This document shows, piece by piece, positions 9,362 to 18,100 of a stretch of DNA of 19,381 bases. A program made the position numbers and the translations under genes. A model generated the notes under the pieces. That model saw only the letters and a list, made by a program, of their open reading frames with translations. It was not told where the DNA came from and searched no databases. Source of the DNA: Nephromyces sp. MM_2019 (lineage: Eukaryota; Apicomplexa; Aconoidasida; Nephromycida); assembly GCA_015657535.1 (NCBI GenBank), contig JADHZB010001333.1, forward strand, positions 1 to 19,381, read 5' to 3'. The number at the start of each line of letters is the position of its first letter. Within the stretch, counting starts at the first letter, position 1.

Positions 9362-10370
9362 CTATATGCTGATGTAACTTCTTATTATACTAAAGCCTGC
9401 TTGATCTTCTTGTAGGTAAGCAGCTGCTTTCCTACAGCTCTGCTTTCACCTTCACATACACCTAGTTTGTGTGTTTGTACGTATCCAAAGCCATCACACA
9501 CACATGCTACCCAAGCTAAAATTACCTTCTCTTTGGCTGCCTAATAAACTGTATTGCTTCCTCTCTATTATTAAAAAAGTGTGTGTGTGTGTGTTTGCTA
9601 GCTGCGTAGCTTTGAGAAGTAGCTTCTCTCCATCGAACACGTAAACTTATGTGTGCTATACTCTAAGTTTATGTAGAACTAACAAATCATCGCTTAAACG
9701 CGAGGAGAGCTGATAAGGATAGCGCACTTCAATATTCCACTGGAAAAGCAGTGTGTGTAGTGTGTGAGGTAGTATGTGTGTATATGGTATGTGGTGTGCT
9801 TTTAGTTATAGTGTTTGGGCTGATGTGCTCGTTTGTGTGTTGTTTTGGATGGTATATATGTGTGTGTGGTGTTTTGGGTGCCTGCCACCGGTCTCTTGTC
9901 AAAGTACCTGAAGAAAGCTACTATTCCTTGGAGAAGAGGATAGCAGTTCTCATGAGATGCATCCAAGTCTCTAAGCTTCATGGGGAGCTAGAGATAAGCG
10001 CCTAGGTTTAGCCAGTAACTACCATAAACTGTATGCTGGTTTATCGGTAGGTGAATCTGGTTACCTAGTGCGTAAAGCTAGTTACCTAGTGTGTAAAGCA
10101 AGTTGCCTGGTGTTTAGTCGCCTAGTGTGTAAAGCTAGTCATCTAGTGTTTAGTCACCTAGTGTGTAAAGCTAGCTACTTAGTTAGCAAAGCTATTCCCC
10201 CAGTGTGTGCGTGTTACTTCTAGCTTAAGCTGCTATTACTCCCTCCGACTTGTACTACAACTAGTTGACACTACCTCCCCCACTGATAACCACCTGATCA
10301 CCCATCGCTGCCTGCCAAGGTGCTCTTTCCTGAGTTTGCTAGTCCCATAAGAGGGCAAAATAGTAGGCTG
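9362..10370 (-). CDS. Gene F: four-exon 3' portion of an unrecognised protein
   Basis: Exons in coding order are 10370-10294, 9970-9908, 9564-9526 and 9431-9362, ending in TAG. Phases run 0/2, 2/2, 2/2, 2/stop, so all three introns interrupt a codon after its second base and all three rejoined codons give Arg. The junctions are ATCAG|GTGGTT, GCTTAG|AGAC, TTCAG|GTACTT, AATAATAG|AGAG, GAGAAG|GTAATT and CTGTAG|GAAA. The 82 residues include DLDASHENCYPLLQG, EEAIQFIRQPKR and AAYLQEDQAGFS, a soluble helical composition. No known family motif is seen in this frame. The 5' end is unresolved: the frame is closed upstream by a TAG just before the first exon, and the exon 1 acceptor (CAACTAAG) has few pyrimidines. 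Plus-strand frames over 9905-10005 look protein-like too but lack matching phases. Confidence 0.5.
9578..9870. repeat. TG-rich segments inside gene F intron
   Basis: A (TG)n run lies at about 9580-9596 and irregular TG sequence at 9750-9870, both within the proposed intron 9565-9907. On the coding strand these read as CA. Between them (9600-9750) I see no exon that joins in phase. Confidence 0.6.
10060..10194. repeat. Minisatellite with 21- and 15-base units, splice-site-like on minus strand
   Basis: The full unit is GTTACCTAGTGTGTAAAGCTA (21 bases), alternating with a shortened 15-base form ending GTGTTTA. About seven units are present. Read on the minus strand, the unit is TAGCTTTACACACTAG followed by GTAAC: a pyrimidine-containing stretch, a CTAG 3' splice-site look-alike and a GTAAC donor look-alike. 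The array lies inside the proposed gene F intron 9971-10293. Confidence 0.85.
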
Positions 10371-10416
10371 CTTAGTTGATAAACCCTACCCCCCTCCCCC
10401 CTTCTTCAGATAAGGC

Positions 10417-10502
10417 CTAAATCCCCCCCATCTCGTAAGCTTCAGGAAGCAGCTTCATCAGCTTAAATCTCCGGTAGCTTAAGCGCCTCAGCTTAGGACT
10501 AG
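10417..10502 (-). CDS. Exon G2: basic helical segment ending in TAG
   Basis: After an acceptor ending GGGACAG at 10503, a frame of 27 codons starts SPKLRRLSYRRFKLMKLLPE and closes at TAG 10417-10419, just after a run of seven G. It could be the last exon of a gene upstream of F. It could also be continuous with F if the G runs at 10422-10428 or 10386-10397 hold an indel: one G fewer in the seven-G run would extend the frame further, though a TAG remains near 10383. No usable GT donor allows splicing from here to gene F exon 1. No family recognised. Confidence 0.4.
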
Positions 10503-10770
10503 CTGTCCCATGTGAAAACCATCGTTAAATGAGGAGAATAAGAAAAACTTGCAACACACACATATATATGCACACACACATATAAGCACACCAAAACACA
10601 CACACACACACACTTCAACCACCTCATATAATTTACTAAATGTTTCCCAATTACCGAGGAAATTTGAGAATTGAAACATCTAACAGGTTTTCTTCTCTTC
10701 TCACAGCCTTTCACACACTCCCTCCTCTTAAAGTTTGTTTTACATTTTTTCTTTGCATTACTTAAACTAC

Positions 10771-10862
10771 CAGAGTTCGAGAGAGCAGCCCAACACTTTT
10801 TTCTCGGTTAGTATAAACGAAAACTCCAGTATGTGCTCCACAAGAAATGCAAGCATGCGAGC
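10771..10862 (-). CDS. Exon G1: hydrophobic exon with good splice borders
   Basis: Thirty codons beginning ARMLAFLVEHILEFSF lie between an acceptor (GTGTTTTGAG) at 10863 and a donor CTCTG|GTAGTT at 10771, phase 0 to 2. ATG at 10856 could be a start. The next exon is not settled: protein-like frames exist at 10613-10679 (starting MFQFSNFLGNWETFS, or in another frame ISSVIGKHLVNYMRW), but none joins this donor without creating a stop. Confidence 0.35.
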
Positions 10863-11881
10863 CTCAAAACACACACACAGAGGGTTGTATAGATGTAAGA
10901 GGGCTGAGCACACATACAAACGCTTACGCACAAGGATGCACAAGAATATCCGCACGAGCACACACTTGCAGACATTTATGAACAAGGTTAGACACACACA
11001 CACGGAAACACAAATACAAACTTGCGTGGGTGCTCACGCACCGACAAATTAACACAAACCAATAACCAAACACACCGATAAAGACTAGCGCAAACACACG
11101 CAAGCACATGGGACACATACACATCGACAGATACCCACACACAGATAACAGTAACTTTGCGCACACACAAAACGCACAGAAATTATCACTTGTACTAAAC
11201 TAAGCAGGGCTTTTATGCGGTATACTTATCAGCGAGTATTAGACTTCTCTTATAAAGAGCACCTAGATTGCAACACACACACAAAGTAGCAACTGATATA
11301 CGTGCACTAGAATATACTCTCACATTAATCATACTTTGTGGTGTAAAGATATACACGCACTGGCATGAGTAAGCTGGCACACACTACAGTAGTGAGTAAG
11401 TGAACACACAAGGACCAACACACACACTAGCATGTGAAAGTTAGCACACACCACAGTAGTGAGTAAGCCAACACAGACACACACACACACACACAGGAAG
11501 GTAAGAATAAGTTGACACGCACACGCACATTCTTGCCATTTCAGAGGGAGCTATTGTGACTACAGCGTTGGTGCATACGCACAAAAACAAGTTAGGCAGA
11601 TATGTAGGAGAGCACATAGATGCATCGAAGCACTCGTTCACATATATATGGGCATTAGTATTTCGCACACACAAACACACGGCCATAAAAAAATGCATGT
11701 GCTCACATACACATATGCACAGACACACATATGAGCACGCGGAAAAATACTCACACGTAAACACATGCACACCAGCACACACGCACTAACATACACAGGC
11801 ACATACACAAACATGGTGTGAGACCTAGCTATAATCTGCACACCTTCTTATTAGCCCGAAGCTTTCTAGAAGAATAGAAGC
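10863..11881. other. CA-rich spacer at the switch of coding strand
   Basis: Mostly irregular CA repeat with interruptions, including two related copies of CACAGTAGTGAGTAAG near 11390 and 11450. Genes to the left are on minus and genes to the right on plus, so promoters of gene I and of the G exons should lie here. I see no recognisable promoter motif. One minus-strand stretch, 11262-11213, follows a good acceptor (GCAATCTAG) and reads ALYKRSLILADKYTA then TAA. It may be an exon, but I could not connect it in phase to anything upstream. Confidence 0.45.
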
Positions 11882-12878
11882 ATGAGTTTAAGCTTTAAAC
11901 AGTTTCTAGGCAATGAGTTAACTTTTTTTGTGTGCGCAATGTGTGTGTGTATGTGTGTGTGTGTGTGCATGTGTGTGTGCAGTTGCTTCTATGGACTAGC
12001 ATATTCGATCTGTAATTAGTTTGCATCAACACCAGCTTGCAACTTTTTCGAACCCAATAGTATGGATTTTTCGTTACTCTGCAGCCATTGCATCACTAAG
12101 GAATGAGATGCTAGCGTGTGCTGATGTTGAAGGAACTAGGGAAAATAGTAGTGCGAAGCTTGCGTTAGCGTGTACGCGTTTGTAAGTGAGTGTGTGTGTG
12201 TGAGTGTGCATGCGAGTGGGTGTGTTACTGTGGGTTTGCGTGTGTAGATTTGTATCCTTGTGTGTATGTATATATGTTTGTTTTTGTATGTGTGTGTATC
12301 TTTGTGCCCGCCATCATGTGTACAGATTTATTATTGTGTACGTGTAGATGCTTATCTTTGTGTGTGTCTGCTTCTATTGATATCTCTACATGTTTTGCCT
12401 CTCTCTATATTATGTGTATGCGTCTTCCTGTATGTGTGCGTGAATGCTTTCGTGTGTGTGAATGTGTGTGTGCACGTATGTCTGTGTGTGTGAATTTTAC
12501 GTTTGTGTGCATGTGTGTGTTTTTTTTTATTTCTACATAACTAGACTCCCAGAAAGCATCACACACACATAAACTGAATGTGCGTGCTGCTCAACTCCAT
12601 CTATGCATGAATTCATACTCACGCACACATCATCAATCTTTTAAGAAGTCAGCGTGTTCTGTGTGTGCAAAGAGCTGGATCGAAATGAGAAGAATGAGAT
12701 GAGGAAGGGGGGGTGAAGGAGAAAGAGATGAACAGTCATCCACCCCCCTCACACCAACCCCCCTATTCCCCCCACTCACGCCAAACTCCCACCCAGAAAC
12801 CCCCCTTTGACTTTATCATCTAAAGGCTTTGTTTGCAGCTCCTTCGGCGCACGAGGCTACCCGCTGATGAACACATGA
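11882..12878 (+). CDS. Gene I: complete four-exon, 74-residue single-span membrane protein
   Basis: Exons 11882-11940, 11983-12011, 12085-12181 and 12839-12878 total 225 bases: 74 codons plus TGA. Phases 2, 1 and 2 all match across junctions. Signals are CAAT|GTGTGT, TGTGTGCAG|TTGC, ATCT|GTAATT, CGTTACTCTGCAG|CC, CGTTT|GTAAGT (near-consensus) and TTTGTTTGCAG|CTCC. The protein starts MSLSFKQFLGNELTFF, then has a hydrophobic stretch at about residues 13-35 containing CFYGLAYSIS, then a soluble tail of about 40 residues containing RNEMLACADVEGTREN. This is the layout of a small single-span subunit of an organelle membrane complex, which is inference; no family is recognised. No exon exceeds 97 bases, so ORF scanning misses it. 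The donor position in intron 1 is ambiguous in steps of two bases because it lies in TG repeat; the chosen one keeps the frame. Confidence 0.6.
11941..11982 (+). repeat. 42-base TG-repeat intron of gene I
   Basis: The whole proposed intron is TG repeat with two TAT/CAT interruptions, ending TGTGTGCAG. It starts with GT and ends with AG purely because of the repeat. There is no obvious branch-point sequence or polypyrimidine tract. Confidence 0.6.
12182..12838 (+). other. Intron 3 of gene I: TG-rich block then G/C-run segment
   Basis: From 12190 to 12525 the plus strand is irregular TG repeat. From 12700 to 12810 it has runs of G and then C, and the last 30 bases form the pyrimidine-bearing acceptor TTTGTTTGCAG. 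A protein-like stretch ELDRNEKNEMRKGG at about 12669-12712, flanked by CAAAG and GG|GTGAAG, could be a skipped or alternative exon but does not match the phase of gene I. Confidence 0.5.
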
Positions 12879-13160
12879 AATACTCATAAATCTGGTACTA
12901 CGCGAGAGGATAGCTCCGAGTCCGGGGATCTACACAGGTGGGCTGCGCTGAGAGTGTATGCGTGTGTGTATGTCGTGCTTTCCATCAGTTTATCTGCGTA
13001 TATGTGTGTGTTTATGCTGCTTTCTACGAGTTCATCTGCGTGTGTGTGTGTCCATTTTTCCATGTGTGCAGCTTTCAATCAGTTCATCTCCTTGTGCGTG
13101 CATCTTAACAGCCTCTTCTAAGCTGACATGGTGATCAGCTCTCAACTAGTCAGCCATACT
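12879..13160. other. Spacer between genes I and C
   Basis: Contains TG-rich stretches (12955-13060) and otherwise unremarkable sequence. It must hold the end of gene I and the 5' region of gene C if both models are right. I see no recognisable polyadenylation or promoter motif. Confidence 0.4.
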
Positions 13161-14918
13161 ATGGCTTCACCTTCTCCTTCTACTAAAATGGGAGGAGGCG
13201 GTATGTGGATTTCCTTCCTTAAAGAGATTGAAGGAAGTATAGAGTTGATAGACAGGAAGATGGGCGACTTGGATGAGCAAGAAAGTCAGGCAGTAACAAG
13301 AGGGTGAGAGTCATAGTATGTGTGTGTTGTCTTATCCTGTGTGTGCATGTGTGCTGTCCATGTTCTGCGTGTGCATATATGCTGTGTGTTCTGCTTTCTT
13401 TTGTTTGTGGATTCATGGTAGCTGTTTTGCTTCTTCCTGCGTATGCATGTGTGTTGTGCGCTGCTGATGATTGGTGCTAACTGCTAGGTTTAGCCTCATC
13501 TTCAGTCACTTCTTTACATTTCGCACACACACTTCTCCATACATCTCCCTCTTCTTAATCTCAGGAAGCAGATAAAACACATTTTGTCGGAATCTCGAGA
13601 GAATTTCAGGGTAACAATCTACTTTGCAGAGAAGATACTAAAGAAAGTTAAAGAGCAGACTTATGAAGATTTGGAGAATAAAGAGGAGGTGAGGAAGGCG
13701 TAAGTATCCTGAAAGCTGATCATTGAGAAAGAGCGTACTATGTGTGTGCAGAAAGGCCATAGAGTACTTAGAGAGGCATATGCACTAACTCAGGAAAAGA
13801 CATTCTATCTTAACGCAGTAAACCTGGTGATCAACATTCCACATATACACAAGTTGCCTCATGAAACCTAGTTTCCATGCTTCTATGTTCTCAAAGTGTG
13901 TGTGCGTGCGTGTGTGAATAGAGCTCTTTTGTGTTTGCAGCTTCATATCTGGGTGTGTGTGCTTGTATGATAGATTATGTTCTATTTATGTGAGTGCTGG
14001 CGTAATAGGCTATGTTCTCTTTGTGTGTGTGTGTGTGTGTGTGTGTTTGTACGATACCTCACATTCTGTGTGTGTGTATTTCTATCTTCTTTGGCTTTGC
14101 TCGTAAACGAAGATCCTCTTCATCATATGATGGTTTTTTCGAAAAGCTTTGTGTTCTCGATGAACTTCGTTGCTCTCTTTAACTGTAGAAAACTCAGAAA
14201 CTCCTTTGCATTCATAGCCTTCAGCTTGAAGTACTTAAATGCACACACATGGGATGTTTGTGGATTGTCTTCACACACGCAAATTACTTAGAAACCCATG
14301 CCATCTGTACGCATATACAACTAATGGTACACTCGCTATACACACACAGGGAATGACGCACTCATTATACACACACAGGAAGTAGTGCACTCACTATACA
14401 CGCGCAAGGAATGGTGCACTCATTATACACACACACTTGTAAGCACATTGGCGTGCTTGTGGATTGTGCTCACCTAGACGCACGCCCACACACACAACTA
14501 ATCAAGCCCTTTTAAACACAATGCGTAGGGTAATAGCCTTCTGCCTGTAAGTGAGAAGCATCTTCTACTTAGCAACGGAATGAACACACACACAAGAAAC
14601 GCTGGGAAATCGCTCAGAAAAATTGATGCTTACCTCAAGAAGAAGAAGAGTAAGAATGAGGAGGGAAATCTCTTCACTTCTCGTTCTGTAGGCTTTAACC
14701 GCTTCTTAAGATACTCCACTTCTACCAGGAAAAAGATTGAAGAAGCAACGAGTGAGTTGCTGAGAGTCATTGAATCTGAGATTAGCTTATAGTGTGTGTG
14801 TGTGTGTGTTTTTGTGTGTGTGTGTGTGTGTGTGTGTTTGTGTGTGTGTTTGTGTGTGTGTGTTTTTGTGTGTGTGTTTTTGTGTGTGTGTGTTTGTGTG
14901 TTTGTGTGTGTGTGTTTT

Positions 14919-14952
<34 letters not shown>

Positions 14953-14954
14953 TT

Positions 14955-14988
<34 letters not shown>

Positions 14989-15070
14989 TTTGTGTGTGTT
15001 TGTGTGTGTGTGTGTGTGTTTTTGTGTGTGTGTTTGTGTGTTTGTGTGTTTGTGTTTGTGTGTGTGTGTG

Positions 15071-15101
<31 letters not shown>

Positions 15102-15118
15102 TTGTGTGTGTGTTTTTT

Positions 15119-15150
<32 letters not shown>

Positions 15151-18100
15151 CTTGTTTGTTATTACGGTGTGTGTTTTTTTTAAGGTGTGCGTGTGCGCGA
15201 TATGAATTGTGCGTGTGTGTTTGTTGTTAAGATGTGTATATGTGAATTTTTTAGCAAGGAATTTAATGAGCGTGATTTATCAAAATGGCTGTTGATGTGT
15301 TCGGCTTTTTATTGTGGGATTTTGTGTGTGTGTGTGGCTTGCTAAGTTGAAAATTGGTGTGTGTGTATGGTTTGCTACGGGGGGCATCGATGTGTGTTTG
15401 CAGGTCCTTTTTCTCAGTTATGCAGGCGATAGGGGCTTTTTGCTCAGAAAGTTTCATATCTCAGTGTGTGTCAACTTATGAGCTTCCACATGATATATAG
15501 CTGTATACGTTTAGAGGCTTTGGCTGTATGTGCACGGCCGTACAAACACACAGCTGCACACACAAGAGTATCTTCTTCAGGATTCTGCAATGATGCGAAG
15601 ATTTGCTGCAATAAGTTGTCTATTGAGGTATTAGGGCTAAACAGTGTGATAAAAAAGACTAACGCTAGATTCAAGGTAAGAAATCTAAGCTACACCTTTA
15701 GATTGAAGACGAGTGTGTGTGTGTGTGTGTGTGTGGGCTTGATTGTGTATTACTGGGGCTAGTTAGGTGAAAATCTCAGAGTTTGTGTGTGTGTGTGTTG
15801 GTGTGCATGGGTGCTATATGTGTGTTTGTTTTGGCATGCATGTGTGCTGGTATGCGTGTTTTCTGTGTATTTTGATGTGCGTGCATGCATCTTCTTGTGT
15901 TGGTGTGTGCGAGAGCGTGAAAATCTCTGTGGGTGCTTCCTGTTTTCGTGTGTGTGTTTCACTTTTACATATAAATATGATTTTTTCAGCTTCAAGATGA
16001 TGTCTGTAGAAGGATAAGGGAACTCACGAGCTGCCAAATGAAGAAGCCTCCCTTAGCGGCAAGAGCTTCAGAAAAGACGAAGTCGATTGAGAGACGACAA
16101 AAAGAAAGCCGAAAAGTATCCATAGAAGAAGAAGAAGAAGAAGACGCTGAAGAAAATGAAGAAGAAGCAGAAAAAACAGCGAAGGAAGATGATAGAAACC
16201 ATGTAAAAGGTAAAGAGGCTAATCTTCTCTTAAATCCACTAATTGAATCAACTTTGCCTTCTCAAGGGCAGCAACACACGAATCAGGTAGTTTTCAGTGT
16301 GTTTGCTTCTTTTTCTGCTTCTCTGCATTCTTTTTTGGCTCTGCACACACGCCCCTATGAAGATTAAGACGCTAATCTCTTGTTTTCTTTCAGAGAGAGA
16401 GAGAGGGAATAACTGGTGTGTGTATGTGTGTGTGCACGCTCAAAGATACGTAGTCATTCAGCTTTACACACATGTCGCACACATAGCTGAACATTGGCAA
16501 CGCTGGCTTTATGAGCCTCAATACGCTATTTTTTGCTGTATGCCTTGCTGTGTGCTTGTGTGTGCTCCAAGATTGGTCGGTATTCGACTGTATCTACACT
16601 TCACACACGCACATTTAAAGTGGGTGATATCACCAGCCAAGCTGCACTGCTCAGAGAAGAGTAGCGATGACATTACACATACAGCGAAGCTGCTTACTCA
16701 GCCCTTAAAACCCCCCATCTCCCTTTAATCTCCTCTTCACAGGTAAATCAATAGCAACACACACTGTGTGCGAAAGGAAGCCTTCTCAGACTACTTCTCT
16801 CAAATCTCCTATTGCTTCTCCTGGAAGAGGAAGCGCTGCAGGAAAAAGCGTGCCTCACACACAAAACACACAACACGTGCAACTCTCTAGAGCTGACCAC
16901 CATAGAGCCTTCGGCCTCTCTATAGTAGAAGATGCTATCTCTGTAGAAACTGAGCTTTCAGGAGGCAGTGAAGGGCAAGCAAAGAGGGTAGAGAAGAGGG
17001 GGGAGGGTGTCCCTCAGAGAGAAGAGGAGGCCTTGGGGGGTAAGTGAAGAGGAGAAGGTGGTGGATAGAGGGGGGGTGTGAAGATTGGGTTTATTGTGTG
17101 TGTGTGTGTGTGTGTGTGAGGAGGGGAGTGTGGGTGTTTAGTTGAGGTTGTTGATGTGTGTGCATGTGTATGGGGAAGGTATATAGGGGGCTTTGTTGTG
17201 GCTCTTAATGTGTGTGCGTGTTTTAAGGAGGATTTCGGGTTGAGTTGCAGTTCTTGATGCGTGCGTATGTGTGTGTGTGTGTTTTTTTTTTTTTTTNTTT
17301 TCATGGGAGTATAGGGGCTGAGTTTTAGTTCTTGATGCATGTGTTTGTGTGTGTGTATTCAAAGGCAGTGTTTTCAGCCCTCTCATATTGAAACATATGA
17401 AAAAGGTGGAGAAGAGGAAGATTTCTGCCTGTTTGACTTTCCTTCATTTCGTCTAGTGTGTGTGCATACATCGAATCTTCCTATGCAAATAAATTGCGTG
17501 TGCGCACACGCAAATACATGCTCAAATGCTGCTTCTGATGTTTTGCTATCAATATAAGAACACACACACACACACACACACAAAAATATCGGCCATTAGC
17601 ACTTGAGTAGCATAGAAAGGGCTCATGCATGCACGCATACTCTTGCGCTACTATGTAGATGGAAGCAGTAAGATTTTGCGCGAATGCAAGAAGGCAGTTT
17701 TCAAACACACACACACAGCTTTCATACACACTTTCCACACACAAACTTTTAAAAAAACACACAATTTTCACATATACTTTACGCATACACACGCAATATC
17801 TTCAACTGCTGTTTTTACTACTATACTTTCGTGTTAATGCTATCACAGATGCAGCTTCCTCAGCTCCCCCAAAGTATCTTTCAAAAGCAGAGAAAGTATC
17901 TAAAGTTTCGGCGCACACACATGATGCTGCCTCAGCTTCTCGCTTGAAGATTGAAAGCTCTATGAGAGATACTCAGAAGCCTCTCAATACGAAAATAGCT
18001 GAAGGCTCTAAGCCCTCAAGCTCTGACTCAATGACGCGCACACAACACACCCCCAGCCTTAATCTGCTAGATAAGCATTCCAGCAGCGAAATTGAAGAGC

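Noticed and set aside
9905..10005. Plus-strand terminal exon reading VPEESYYSLEKRIAVLM to a TAG
   Set aside because: Protein-like, but it does not join upstream plus-strand exons without ambiguity, while the minus-strand exon over the same bases has strong borders and matches three other exons in phase.
11213..11559. LYR-motif protein from ARMC plus ALYKRSLILAD
   Set aside because: The two segments cannot be joined: the available donors after 11527 give phase 0 or 2, while the exon at 11262 needs phase 1. The LYK string alone is too short to assign.
13161..14751. Syntaxin (SNARE) identity for gene C
   Set aside because: The first helices fit the Habc spacing loosely, but no SNARE motif with a central Gln or Arg and no C-terminal membrane anchor follow in any exon.
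14770..15230. Three overlapping plus-strand frames of 137-144 codons composed of Cys, Val, Phe and Leu
   Set aside because: They are translations of a TG/TTTG simple repeat, present in all three frames at once, inside a well-supported intron.
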